From Bacteroidota bacterium (GTDB taxonomy: Bacteria; Bacteroidota; Bacteroidia; NS11-12g; UBA9320), in NCBI GenBank assembly GCA_947468275.1, contig CANIKO010000018.1, forward strand, positions 1 to 64,000: a stretch of 64,000 nt of DNA, in the 5' to 3' direction. Position 1 is the first letter of the stretch. Each line of letters begins with the position of its first letter. This document shows, piece by piece, positions 42,170 through 51,781 of the stretch. Made by a program: the position numbers and the translations under genes. The notes beneath the pieces are model-generated. The model searched no databases and was not told the origin of the DNA. It worked only from the letters and a program-made list of their open reading frames with translations.

Positions 42170-42862
42170 ATGGCCATTAAAAAGTTAGTTTTATTATTTG
42201 TCTTCAGTTTTATATTGCAACTAAATTCATTAGCCCAAAAATCGCAGAAGGATTTTCAGTTGTGGTTAAATTTTGAAATGGAATCTCCAATTAATAAAAG
42301 GTGGATGGTTCATTTGCAGCACCAAACCCGATTTATTGAAAATGCGAGTACTTATGCCTATTCCTATTTTGATATAGGGGGTTTGTATAGGATTGGTCGC
42401 AACCTTAGATTTACAGGAAACTATATTTATGTTAATAAAAAGCGTTTAGATCCATCTTACAGTTATCGTCACCAGTTTGAAGGGTATTTTACATACCGGA
42501 AAAAAATGGGCGAATTTGTATTGTTTGATCGACTTTTGGGTGATATGCAGTTCAAAGATTTTAATGCTGACCCTCAAGGAAACCGACTTCGTGATTTTTA
42601 TTTACGAAATAAAGTAACACTTAGATACAAGCATTTTAAAAAACTAGTTCCTTATATAGCGGAAGAAACCTATTTTAAATTTGATGGTATGTATTACGAA
42701 AAGGGTTTCAACCGAACCCGACTTTTTTTTGGAGTTCTTTATAATATAACCGATTATTGGTTGGCGGAAACTTCTTATACCATGGAATTTAACCACGATT
42801 CTAAAATCCCAACTAATAATTATTTTTTATCTTTTGGTTTGGTCAAGACATTTTTTCAGTAA
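42170..42862 (+). CDS. DUF2490 outer-membrane protein
   Basis: The 230-residue protein has a signal peptide (about 1-22, ending NSLAQ) and a body of alternating amphipathic strands rich in Tyr, Phe and Arg. WLNFEMESPINKRWMVHLQHQTRF and YRHQFEGYFTYRKKMG are examples, and it ends on an aromatic residue region (LVKTFFQ), as beta-barrels do. The layout fits the DUF2490 family of predicted outer-membrane barrels in Bacteroidota. It is divergent from the polyphosphate operon and precedes the subtilisin gene by about 85 bases. Confidence 0.85.
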   Translation: MAIKKLVLLFVFSFILQLNSLAQKSQKDFQLWLNFEMESPINKRWMVHLQHQTRFIENASTYAYSYFDIGGLYRIGRNLRFTGNYIYVNKKRLDPSYSYRHQFEGYFTYRKKMGEFVLFDRLLGDMQFKDFNADPQGNRLRDFYLRNKVTLRYKHFKKLVPYIAEETYFKFDGMYYEKGFNRTRLFFGVLYNITDYWLAETSYTMEFNHDSKIPTNNYFLSFGLVKTFFQ

Positions 42863-42948
42863 TTGTCTTTCATAAATACCTTTTCAACAATAAATTGAAA
42901 TAATAAGAAAGCTTGGTTGATTTATTTATCTTCGAAACCTAATTGGAT

Positions 42949-45900
42949 ATGATGAGATTTATTCTACTAACAATTTTTGGGTTTATTTTAAACTTTGTTT
43001 CAGCACAAACCCTTCACCCTGTTCATCTTAAATCAGGGGATTATTTTCCTATAGCCATTGATAAAATAAGTCTTAAAGAAAACAAACCTTTCGCTATTTT
43101 TCAATTTGAAACTTTACCAAATACAGACGATTTTTATGAAAAAACAGGAGTTAAACTTTTGAATTATTTGCCCGATAATAGTTTTTTTGCTGCAATTCCT
43201 TCCAATTTTGATTTAAAGATAATTCCCAAAAATGTTTCAGGTATTTTAGAAATAACCTCGCCTATGAAGACGGATTTAGCTAGTTGGGCTAATCGTTCAG
43301 TAAGTGTAATAAAGCTTGTTTATTTTGAAACCGCTGATGTTTCTAAAATTCTGAGAAGCATAGAAAAAAAAGGGTTTGAGGTTTTAAGGTTTTATAAAGG
43401 TTTTCAAACTATCTATGTAAAAGCAAAACCTAGTTATTCTCCATTATTAGAGATAGAAGAAATATATTGGGCTGAGCCGACTTATGAAAAATTGGAAGCG
43501 TTTAATTTAGTGGAGCGTAGCAACCATCGTGCAAATGTAATTGGTGATAATAGTAGACCCGGTAAAGGACTTACTGGCGCAGGAATAAAAATTGGAGAAT
43601 GGGATGGTGGTGATGTGGGTAGTCACGAAGATTTTAATTATAGGCTAACAGTTATTAAAAAAGCTGGGGTTAGTAGCCATGCAACACATGTTTGCGGTAC
43701 AATGGCTGGAGCAGGAAATATTGAGCCTTTTGCCAAAGGAATGGCACCAAATGCCAAAATTTACAGTTGGGATTTTAATGATGATATTCCAGTTGAAATG
43801 GATACCTGCTATCCAATATATGGATATACGCTAACTCAGAATTCATATGCATATGGTGCTGCAGATGACCCTTGTGTGCTGCGTGGAAATTATGATGAAA
43901 TCAGCCGTGAAATGGATTTGACAGTTGAAAAATATCCAAACCTATTACATGTGTTTGCAGCCGGAAACTCGAGAGGTGATAATTGCCGTTCAGGTGGTTT
44001 TAAAACTGTTAACAGTGGTTTTCAATGTGCAAAAAATACAATGGCAGTGGCCGCTATTACTGACTTGGATGGCGATGCGGGTTTTAGCAGTTGTGGCCCA
44101 ACTCGTGATGGCCGATTAAAACCTGAAGTAAGTTCAGTGGGAGTTAATGTTTACAGTACTCTTCAAGGTAATATTTATCAAGGGGGATGGAGTGGGACAA
44201 GTATGGCCTGCCCGGGTGCTAGCGGAACTACTGCTCTTATTTATGAATATTATAAACGAAAATATAATACGTTACCTGATGCTCATTTAGCAAAGAACTT
44301 CATGGCTAATTCAGCAGATGATATTGGTAATGCAGGTCCAGATTTTAGATATGGTTTCGGGCGAATTAACGGACGTAGGGCTATTCAGATTGTAGATTCC
44401 AAATCGTTCAAATTGGATTCAGTAAAACAAAATAATTCAGATTATGATACTTTGAAAATTCCAAAGGGCTTATATAAACTGAAAATAATGTTATGTTGGA
44501 ATGATAAAGCTGCCACAATACCAGCGAAACCTTGCTTAATAAATGATTTGGATTTGTCTTTAATCGACAGTTTAGGGACTGTTTATAAGCCTTGGGTGTT
44601 GGATACTGTAACCCATAATGCTGTAGCTCAAAGAGGTAGGGATAGTCTTAATAATATAGAACAAGTAACAATTGATAATCCACCATCAGGAAGGCTAATT
44701 ATTTTAGTGAAAGGCAAACGCGTTACCACCTCATTTCAGAATTATTCGCTAACTTGGGATATTGTAAATACTGGTGTTACGATTACTTATCCCAATGGGC
44801 AAGAATCGTTTCCCCCTCCTTCTTCATCGGGAGTTGCCCAAACCATCCGATGGGATGCTTATAATTTAACAGGAAATGCAAAAATTGAATACTCTGAAAA
44901 TAAGGGCGCCACCTGGCAAACTATTGTGGGTTCTGTACCTATTAGTCAAAAATATTTTGTTTGGAATGCTTCGGCTGATACAATTAATACCAATAAGGCA
45001 TTAATGAAAATTACCTTAGGAAGTTATGTCGACCAAAGCGATACTACATTTACAATTTATAAAATTCCTTCAAGTTTAATTGGAGTAATTTGTGATAGTC
45101 AGGTCCATTTTCGTTGGCCCAAACAAAAGGATGCCATTTCTTATAAATTATTTCAACTCAAGGTTGGAGAGATGCAAACTATTTATGCAGGTACAGATAC
45201 TTTTTTTACAGTAAGACCATTAAATAATGGTCTAGCTTATTGGTTTTCTTTAAGCAGTATTTCTAAATCGGGAGGTGAAAGTCAACGGATGGTGGCTAGT
45301 AGTTTTACTCCAACATCAGCAACCAAACCACCTAAAATTAGCTTAAATTTATGGGATACAGCAGGTTGTAAAAATACAAACATGGTTCTTAAATCTACTT
45401 TTACAGGAACTGCCACTGTTATAACTTCTTGGCAAAGAAGCTTAGATAATGGGAAAAATTGGGGAACACTTAATGGTCGAGTTTCAGATACATTATTATT
45501 GATTAAACCAACTTTTTCCCAAAACGGATGGAAATACCGAAGGGTATATTACAACGCATGTGAAGGGAGGGTTTACACTAAAGAGGCTAAAGTGGAAATT
45601 GATACAGGAATGGTCAGTTTTACAATACCAAAAGATACCCTAGGTTGCATGGATGCTAATTTTACCTTGAAAATTTATAACATTAAATCGGTTTCGAAAC
45701 CATACGTTAGTTGGTTTTATAATTATAATATCACAATGGACCCTTTTACATATATCAAACGAAGTTATGAACCTTTTATAAAATTCACTAAATTTTCAAC
45801 CTATCAAAACCAATATACAGCCGTGAGTGCAAGAAACGGTTGTGTAACAAACTATAGTAGTTCTGGATATCCAGGAATTAATGTATCAGTGGCGCCAAGA

Positions 45901-47817
45901 CTATCAATTAACTGGTCTGATTTTGACACCATTTGTTTAGGAAAAACTTATACTTTAAAACCTGAAATTACTGGAGGTAATGTGGCTTGGTATCAATATT
46001 TATGGACTGGTCCGGGAGTTAGTTCCAAAAAGGATTGGATTATTGTAAAACCTGATACCACTACCCGATATTATTTTAAACTTAACGACCGCGGATGTTC
46101 AGTAGATAGTTTAAAGGATTCCATCGATATAGTGGTAAGACCGAAATTAGAACTTTTTACCTCAGCCGATACAACTATTTGTGCGGGAACCCCTATAATT
46201 ATAAAAGCTTGGGCTAAAGGAGGTAATGGTAAATATAAATTTCTTTGGAATAATGGATTGCCAGTGTTAGCACAACATAAAATTTGGCCCAACAAAACAA
46301 CCGTTTATTATATAACCCTTACCGATAGTTGTTCCGTCACAATTCCTAAAGATAGTATTGTCGTAAAAGTGTTGCCTTATCTTAAACTGCAGCTCAGTTC
46401 TATAAGCGATACAATTTGTATTGGGCAAACTACTCTGTTGAAAGCAAATGCCACTGGTGGAAAAAGTGCTGGATATAGATTTTTATGGGACACCAAACAA
46501 AGTGATTCCACAATAATTGTTAATCCTAAGTTGACTCGAACGTATTATATTAATTTTAAAGATGGTTGCACCAATCAAATAATTAACGATTCTATTAAAG
46601 TTAACGTGAGATTGCCACTGACTTTAAAAGTAGTGGCAGCGGATACCGTTTGTCATAATATTCCATTTTATACATCAGTTAATTGTAGCGGAGGCAACCA
46701 ATCTACTTACAGGATTGATTGGAGTCGCTTTACCACCCCTGGTGACTTAAAAACAGATAGTACAAAAATTGGTATTTGGGAAAAAGCAATTTTAACAGAC
46801 AACTGCACCTTACTGGCCACAGCAGATAGCGTTTGGGTTGATGTTTGGCAACTTCCTAAAATTAAAGCTGCAGCAGATACTACTTTATGTTTTGGTCAGG
46901 ATCATATTTTTTATTCCACTTTTTCTGGTGGTAAAAAAGGGACACAAAAAATCTGGTGGGAGTTTAACAAGGCCCTACTTTCCAATCCTGTAGCCCTTGA
47001 CCCAAAGACTCCCGGAAAGTTCAATTACATTGCAGTAATTAAAGATGGTTGCCAGTTTATAGAAAAAGATACAACTACGATTGTTGTACTTGCCAAATTG
47101 GATATAACCCCAAAAAGCTTGCAAAAATGCAGCCCACAGGATTCATTGATTTTCTTTAAATCATCAGGAGGAAAACCTTTAAAAACCCAAATGACATGGT
47201 TGGACGGGACCCAAGGATTTTCAAAATTGTTTAAAGAAAAATCCACTCAAATTTACTCGGTAATTTTACGCGATGGATGCAGTGATACTGCAATGTATCA
47301 AATCTCGGCGGTGGTTGATGAATTTGGTAATAATAATTTTAGTATATTATCGGTAATTGATAAAGTAGTAACATTAAAAGCTGGAATCCCACTACAAAAG
47401 GTGGATTGGGATTTTGGTGATGCAACTCATAGGTTCAGTTTAGATACGGTTTTAGAAAATAAATATTCTGATTATAATTCCTACATAATTTGCAAAAAAC
47501 AAAGCGACCGAATAGGCTGCACCATAGAATTCTGTGACACTGTAGATGTTATTAATGTTATGAAAAACGAATGGTTCACAATGGCAGTTTTACCTAACCC
47601 TAGTGACGGAAAATTCAATCTTCTGTTTAATAAAATTCCTGGAAATTTAAAAGTAGAAGTATTTAATGAATTGGGCCAGGCTTTATTTAGCCATTCTTCA
47701 ATAAATTATGTCGGGATCAATTTTCCCATAGATATTGGAACCGTGGCCAGGGGTTTATATTTTTTAAGAGTAACTATGAACGAAGAAGTTGTTACGCGAA
47801 AAATTCAGGTAAAATAA
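42949..47817 (+). CDS. Giant subtilisin-family (S8) protease with T9SS type A sorting domain
   Basis: The protein has 1,622 residues. A signal peptide covers about 1-20 and a propeptide-like region reaches about 190. The S8 catalytic triad is complete: Asp219 (GEWDGGD), His244 (SSHATHVCGTMAG) and Ser418 (GTSMACPG), plus the oxyanion Asn in AAGNSRGDN. After a jelly-roll-like segment (about 480-610) there are fibronectin/Ig-like modules. A series of repeats follows with ADTTICAGT-type starts and YYITLTDSCS-type ends, each containing DTxCxG and LxDGC elements. The type A sorting domain has PNPSDGKFNLLFN and LYFLRVTMN. Export and surface protease action are expected. A TTG two codons earlier is possible. 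TATCTTCG lies 14 bases before the ATG. Confidence 0.93.
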   Translation: MMRFILLTIFGFILNFVSAQTLHPVHLKSGDYFPIAIDKISLKENKPFAIFQFETLPNTDDFYEKTGVKLLNYLPDNSFFAAIPSNFDLKIIPKNVSGILEITSPMKTDLASWANRSVSVIKLVYFETADVSKILRSIEKKGFEVLRFYKGFQTIYVKAKPSYSPLLEIEEIYWAEPTYEKLEAFNLVERSNHRANVIGDNSRPGKGLTGAGIKIGEWDGGDVGSHEDFNYRLTVIKKAGVSSHATHVCGTMAGAGNIEPFAKGMAPNAKIYSWDFNDDIPVEMDTCYPIYGYTLTQNSYAYGAADDPCVLRGNYDEISREMDLTVEKYPNLLHVFAAGNSRGDNCRSGGFKTVNSGFQCAKNTMAVAAITDLDGDAGFSSCGPTRDGRLKPEVSSVGVNVYSTLQGNIYQGGWSGTSMACPGASGTTALIYEYYKRKYNTLPDAHLAKNFMANSADDIGNAGPDFRYGFGRINGRRAIQIVDSKSFKLDSVKQNNSDYDTLKIPKGLYKLKIMLCWNDKAATIPAKPCLINDLDLSLIDSLGTVYKPWVLDTVTHNAVAQRGRDSLNNIEQVTIDNPPSGRLIILVKGKRVTTSFQNYSLTWDIVNTGVTITYPNGQESFPPPSSSGVAQTIRWDAYNLTGNAKIEYSENKGATWQTIVGSVPISQKYFVWNASADTINTNKALMKITLGSYVDQSDTTFTIYKIPSSLIGVICDSQVHFRWPKQKDAISYKLFQLKVGEMQTIYAGTDTFFTVRPLNNGLAYWFSLSSISKSGGESQRMVASSFTPTSATKPPKISLNLWDTAGCKNTNMVLKSTFTGTATVITSWQRSLDNGKNWGTLNGRVSDTLLLIKPTFSQNGWKYRRVYYNACEGRVYTKEAKVEIDTGMVSFTIPKDTLGCMDANFTLKIYNIKSVSKPYVSWFYNYNITMDPFTYIKRSYEPFIKFTKFSTYQNQYTAVSARNGCVTNYSSSGYPGINVSVAPRLSINWSDFDTICLGKTYTLKPEITGGNVAWYQYLWTGPGVSSKKDWIIVKPDTTTRYYFKLNDRGCSVDSLKDSIDIVVRPKLELFTSADTTICAGTPIIIKAWAKGGNGKYKFLWNNGLPVLAQHKIWPNKTTVYYITLTDSCSVTIPKDSIVVKVLPYLKLQLSSISDTICIGQTTLLKANATGGKSAGYRFLWDTKQSDSTIIVNPKLTRTYYINFKDGCTNQIINDSIKVNVRLPLTLKVVAADTVCHNIPFYTSVNCSGGNQSTYRIDWSRFTTPGDLKTDSTKIGIWEKAILTDNCTLLATADSVWVDVWQLPKIKAAADTTLCFGQDHIFYSTFSGGKKGTQKIWWEFNKALLSNPVALDPKTPGKFNYIAVIKDGCQFIEKDTTTIVVLAKLDITPKSLQKCSPQDSLIFFKSSGGKPLKTQMTWLDGTQGFSKLFKEKSTQIYSVILRDGCSDTAMYQISAVVDEFGNNNFSILSVIDKVVTLKAGIPLQKVDWDFGDATHRFSLDTVLENKYSDYNSYIICKKQSDRIGCTIEFCDTVDVINVMKNEWFTMAVLPNPSDGKFNLLFNKIPGNLKVEVFNELGQALFSHSSINYVGINFPIDIGTVARGLYFLRVTMNEEVVTRKIQVK

Positions 47818-47876
47818 TATTGTGAAAAAATGGATTATTTCAAAGTCCTTTGTAAAAATTCACCTTTGTAAAACTT

Positions 47877-48869
47877 TTGAGAAAACACTTTAGTATATCA
47901 CTTATATTTTTTTTATATTTAATTGCAATTGATAGTTCAATTGCTAATGCGACATATATACCTTCCATCGGAGATAAGTTTGTATATAAAATTTTGCTTA
48001 CAAGCGGCAAACGCTTTCCTGCCACGTTTATTTATAATGAAACTGAAAAAGTTCCTAAATTTTATTGGAAGTGGGGGGATGAAAATCCGGATTGGGGTAG
48101 CTGGCAGGAATCTAAAATTTCAACATCAAACATAGCAATTGACAATTTAGATTCATCTATTTTAACCAACAGTAATTTATTATATCTCAATCAGTCACTT
48201 TATACTAAAATGAAATTACACAAAAATTTTATTTTAGGCATTCAAGGTGAAAATGTTGAATTTAAATGTGGTGAATCTAAAAGTTATAATTTGCCAATTG
48301 AGGAGGTTAATCTTAAATTTAAACTATTAACTGCGACTTCTAAAGATGGAAAATGGTTGATGAGTGTTCTTGATAATGAAGCCTTTCCATTGGTAGTAAG
48401 CTTACTCGGTGATATTTCTTGGCAATTACAAAATATAGTTCCCGCCTCGATGTTTCCTATTACTCAAAATTTAATCAGAGTGAAATTTGACTCCAAACAA
48501 GCGGATCTGTTTAGAACCTATGCAAAGGAAACGTGTGAAATAGTTGAGTTTAAATACACCGATAACTTTAAAAAAGTGGTTTTTAATGAATATTTCTGCC
48601 CTATTGCGGGAATACGATTTTCTTTGAGGAATGATACCATCGTATCGCTGCAATTGGTAAGTGATAATTATAATCGAGATGGTTATAATTGGAACACTTA
48701 TCACGGCTATGTATGGGGAATATTCAGGCTTGGTGATAAACAAACTTCTATTGAAACAGAATACGGTAAACCTGTATCGACTTTTAATGGAAAAAATTAT
48801 TATCCCTTTAAAGGCTTTTATTTAATATATAATAGTCGTGGGGAGCTGGAACGCGTGGAGTATGAGTAA
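47877..48869 (+). CDS. Secreted protein of unknown function
   Basis: The 330-residue protein has a signal peptide of about 25 residues (HFSISLIFFLYLIAI, ending IANA). The mature protein is beta-rich with scattered cysteines (FKCGESKSYN, AKETCEIVEF, FNEYFCPIAGIRF) and ends YNSRGELERVEYE. I recognise no family, although the EYFCPIAGIRFSLRND segment is like that in DUF-type periplasmic proteins reporting on complexity of polymer intermediates. The start is TTG: a TAA lies eight codons upstream and no ATG occurs before the signal peptide. It follows the subtilisin gene by 59 bases, so they may share a transcript. Confidence 0.7.
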   Translation: MRKHFSISLIFFLYLIAIDSSIANATYIPSIGDKFVYKILLTSGKRFPATFIYNETEKVPKFYWKWGDENPDWGSWQESKISTSNIAIDNLDSSILTNSNLLYLNQSLYTKMKLHKNFILGIQGENVEFKCGESKSYNLPIEEVNLKFKLLTATSKDGKWLMSVLDNEAFPLVVSLLGDISWQLQNIVPASMFPITQNLIRVKFDSKQADLFRTYAKETCEIVEFKYTDNFKKVVFNEYFCPIAGIRFSLRNDTIVSLQLVSDNYNRDGYNWNTYHGYVWGIFRLGDKQTSIETEYGKPVSTFNGKNYYPFKGFYLIYNSRGELERVEYE

Positions 48870-48905
48870 AAAACTGTGACCTAATATTTAAATTTTTTAA
48901 TTAAT

Positions 48906-50348
48906 TTATAATTCCAAAGCCTTCCTTACCATTTCCGAAGCCACTTTAGGGTCAGCTTTTCCGCCGCTAAGTTTCATTACTTCGCCCATAAATAAACCAA
49001 GTAAGCCCGTTTTTCCTGCTTTGTATTCGGCAACTTTTTCAGGATATTTATTTAAAGCTTTTTCAATCCATTCATCCAGTTCGTTGGAGTTGGATGATTG
49101 CAAAAGGTTTAATTTTTCGGCAATGTCTAATGGCTCAGCAGTAATATCGGCTAATAATTCCGGGAATATTTTTTGGGCAGCGCTATGGCTCACTTTTCCG
49201 GAATCTATAAGTTGGATAAGTTTGGCAATAGTAACCGGCGAAATAGTAACATCCGTAAAATCTAAAGCATTTTCATTCAAATAGCCTTTTAAATTTACCA
49301 TAGTCCAGTTCGCTGCAGCTTTGTAATTGTTAGTATTGGTGCACACACTTTCAAAAAAAGCGGCTAATTCTTTGCTTTCCGTTAATACCCCTGCATCATA
49401 ATTGTTAAGTCCATAAATAGATATAAATTTTTGAAACAATTCTTCAGGTAAAGCCGGCATTCCTTTGGCTATTTCCTGAATCATTTCATCGGTAACAATC
49501 AATGGCGGTAAATCAGGCTCGGGGAAATATCTGTAATCATTTACCTCTTCTTTACTTCGCATGCTAAAGGTTGTGCTTCGCAATGCATCAAAACTTCGGG
49601 TTTCCGATATGATGGTTTCACCGTTTCGGATGGCTGCCACCTGGCGTTCGGTTTCGTATTCAATGGCTCGTTTCACATTGCTCATGGAGTTCATATTTTT
49701 TACTTCCACTTTGGTTCCTAATGTGATTGTACCAACCGGGCGAACCGAAATATTGCAATCACAACGCAAACTTCCTTCTTCCATATTTCCATCACACACA
49801 TCCAAATAGCGCAATACTTTTCGCACTTCAGTTAAAAATTGGTAGGCTTCTTCACCCGTTCTAATATCCGGTTCGGTCACTATTTCAATCAGCGGAGTTC
49901 CGGCACGGTTGTAGTCGATTAACGAATTTTCTACATCCATATCGTGCATACTTTTTCCGGTATCTTCTTCCATGTGAGCCCTGGTAAGGTTTATATCTTT
50001 GGTACTTCCGTCTTTTAGTTTTATAGTTACTTTTCCACCTATACATATAGGTGTGTCAAACTGGGTTATCTGATACCCTTTGGGTAAATCGGCATAAAAA
50101 TAATTTTTGCGGCTATATTTATTAAAGCGTTCTATTTGGCTGCCAAATGCCAACCCTACCCGTATGGATTTTTCAACAGCTTCCTTATTATGCTTGGGCA
50201 AAGTACCAGGATGGCCAAGGCTTATAGCACTGATATTCGTATTGGGATGATTGCCATATTCGGCACGGTCGGCACTAAAGGCTTTGCTTTTGGTAAGCAA
50301 CTGGGCATGGATTTCAAGCCCTATTATAACTTCGTATTCGGTGTTCAT
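48906..50348 (-). CDS. gatB: Aspartyl/glutamyl-tRNA amidotransferase subunit B
   Basis: This 480-residue protein is full length. GatB binds misacylated Glu-tRNA(Gln) or Asp-tRNA(Asn) and, with GatA and GatC, converts it to the correct aminoacyl-tRNA. Family segments are YEVIIGLEIHAQLLTKSKAF, SLGHPGTLPKHNKEAVE, RKNYFYADLPKGYQITQ, HMEEDTGKSMHD, DYNRAGTPLIEIVTEPD and DGNMEEGSLRCDCNISVRP, with a C-terminal YqeY-like tail ending DPKVASEMVRKALE. gatA and gatC are not adjacent. It is convergent with the unknown secreted-protein gene. Confidence 0.97.
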   Translation of the reverse strand: MNTEYEVIIGLEIHAQLLTKSKAFSADRAEYGNHPNTNISAISLGHPGTLPKHNKEAVEKSIRVGLAFGSQIERFNKYSRKNYFYADLPKGYQITQFDTPICIGGKVTIKLKDGSTKDINLTRAHMEEDTGKSMHDMDVENSLIDYNRAGTPLIEIVTEPDIRTGEEAYQFLTEVRKVLRYLDVCDGNMEEGSLRCDCNISVRPVGTITLGTKVEVKNMNSMSNVKRAIEYETERQVAAIRNGETIISETRSFDALRSTTFSMRSKEEVNDYRYFPEPDLPPLIVTDEMIQEIAKGMPALPEELFQKFISIYGLNNYDAGVLTESKELAAFFESVCTNTNNYKAAANWTMVNLKGYLNENALDFTDVTISPVTIAKLIQLIDSGKVSHSAAQKIFPELLADITAEPLDIAEKLNLLQSSNSNELDEWIEKALNKYPEKVAEYKAGKTGLLGLFMGEVMKLSGGKADPKVASEMVRKALEL

Positions 50349-50504
50349 GTATTAAGTTGCAAAAGTAATTCAATTTACGATTTTAGAATTATGATTTTAG
50401 ATTTTTGGTAAAACTCAAAGTGAATTAAATGAGTTTGAATACTCTCATAAAATAACTATATTTATTTAAAAAAGTCTTGGGATGAATCTCTGCATTACTG
50501 ACGG

Positions 50505-50616
50505 CTGCAGGTTTGCATGGTGCGGATTTGAAGCCAACAAACTTTCAAGCAAGAACAAAGGTAATGGTAAGAAGACACTTTCCAAACCTAAAAACCCGCA
50601 TCGGATAAACCTGCAG
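50505..50616. repeat. Imperfect inverted-repeat element (MITE- or REP-like)
   Basis: Left arm CTGCAGGTTT-N6-TGCGGATTT (50505-50529) mirrors right arm (50592-50616), which read inverted is CTGCAGGTTT-N6-TGCGGGTTT. Outer 10 bases are identical, inner 9 differ once, and the spacing is the same. The 62-base centre has no gene. It lies upstream of gatB, in a region of 282 bases without genes, next to a gene remnant. No target-site duplication was identified. Confidence 0.6.
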
Positions 50617-50630
50617 TTAGCTGTAGAGCT

Positions 50631-51158
50631 TTATTTTCTAATAAGTGTATCTCCATAATTATAAATAATTTGCACTATTCCAAAGTTTTCAGCGAAAAGT
50701 ATTTTTTTTAAATCAGGTGAACTATTTTTTTCAAAAACAAATTGAATTAGATTTTTATAGTTTTTGCCACCAATTTTTAAGTCTTTTAAGAAGACATCAT
50801 TCATTTCAATGTTAGTATAATTTTCTTTATAACTCACTGAACCTTCTTTTCCGGTGGTGTCGTTATAAATTATTTTAAGTTCTAAAGTTTCAAAAAAACC
50901 ATTGGTTAAAATAGAAAATGATTTTTCCATGGTATTCGGAATATCCATTTTTACTTCTCGTTGATTAAAACTCATCATACAACCATCTCCATTTGCCTTC
51001 AATTTGACAACTCCACTTATATCAGAATTTATAACAACAGCTGAAGTGATATTTGAGTCCAAAGTGTTTTTAAAGTCCCATTTTCCAGTATCTACTTTGG
51101 GAAAATAATTGTCGTAAGCATGATCATAATCACCAATTGTGGGTCGCTTTATCGCTAA
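50631..51158 (-). pseudogene. C-terminal remnant of an unknown protein, 5' end missing
   Basis: An open frame of about 175 codons ends at 50631. It runs back without any ATG or signal sequence to the TAG stop codon of the toxin gene at 51159 in the same frame. The readable part opens IKRPTIGDYDHAYDNYFPK and continues through TTG 51062 (143 residues). A TTG start at 51062 would drop sequence that looks conserved. The simplest reading is a beta-rich envelope protein whose start was lost when the toxin-antitoxin pair came in. An alternative is a genuine small gene using TTG. No family was recognised. Confidence 0.5.
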
Positions 51159-51500
51159 CTAGTAGATTTCAAGTAACCCAATATCTTTCGATTTTGATAA
51201 GTCTATAATATCAGCAATGTGTTTTATAATCAAACTTAATAAATAGAAATTACTTTGGTTTCCTGTTTTTAGCAAAACAACTTTTGGTGGAAATCCCTTC
51301 CAATTCAGGATGTCCAAAAAGTCGGCATCGTTAGAAATAATAATAAAATTGTTCTCTTTGGCATAATCCCATATTTCTCCATCCTTTGCAGGAATTGTTA
51401 GGCCAATTAAATCTACGTGATTTACAGCATCTGCAAAAGGAGACAATTCTTTAACCAACCGCCAGGAAATATTGGCATCAAGTAATAAATTTAAACTCAA
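51159..51500 (-). CDS. DUF5615 PIN-like toxin
   Basis: The 113-residue protein has the Mut7-C/DUF5615 PIN-like pattern: LNLLLDANISWRLVKEL with the first acidic residue, GLTIPAKDGEIWDYAKENNFIIISNDADFLDIL with the acidic pair of a nuclease centre, and PPKVVLLKTGNQSNFYL. The family is found with DUF433 antitoxins, as here. Its TTG start overlaps the antitoxin stop (TTGA). RNase activity is inferred from the PIN-like fold. It directly abuts the remnant gene downstream. Confidence 0.88.
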   Translation of the reverse strand: MSLNLLLDANISWRLVKELSPFADAVNHVDLIGLTIPAKDGEIWDYAKENNFIIISNDADFLDILNWKGFPPKVVLLKTGNQSNFYLLSLIIKHIADIIDLSKSKDIGLLEIY

Positions 51501-51724
51501 GCGGCCACAAATTTTATAAGGGTTTCTCTATTGGCCGCAAAATATAATGCAGCTTGAATATGTTTAATAGTTAAAACAGGATAATCATTTAAAATTTCTT
51601 CCTGCGTCATTCCTGAAGCAAGCCAGTTTAAAATATCGCTAACTGCTATTCGTGTATTAACAATACAAGGTTTTCCAAACCGTATTTCAGGATTAATACT
51701 AATAAATTCAATAAGCTGATTCAT
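51497..51724 (-). CDS. DUF433 antitoxin
   Basis: The 75-residue protein has the DUF433 pattern: ISINPEIRFGKPCIVNTRIAVSDILNWLASGMTQEEILNDYPVLTIKHIQAALYFA. This is a small winged-helix-like protein thought to bind and neutralise the adjacent DUF5615 toxin and to repress the operon. It is the first gene of the pair. It is divergent from the OmpA-family gene, with only about 57 bases between them. Confidence 0.9.
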   Translation of the reverse strand: MNQLIEFISINPEIRFGKPCIVNTRIAVSDILNWLASGMTQEEILNDYPVLTIKHIQAALYFAANRETLIKFVAA

Positions 51725-51781
51725 AACACAAACTTACAAAATTTTCAATACTTTTTCCTTCAAAAACCCGTTGTTTGTGTA

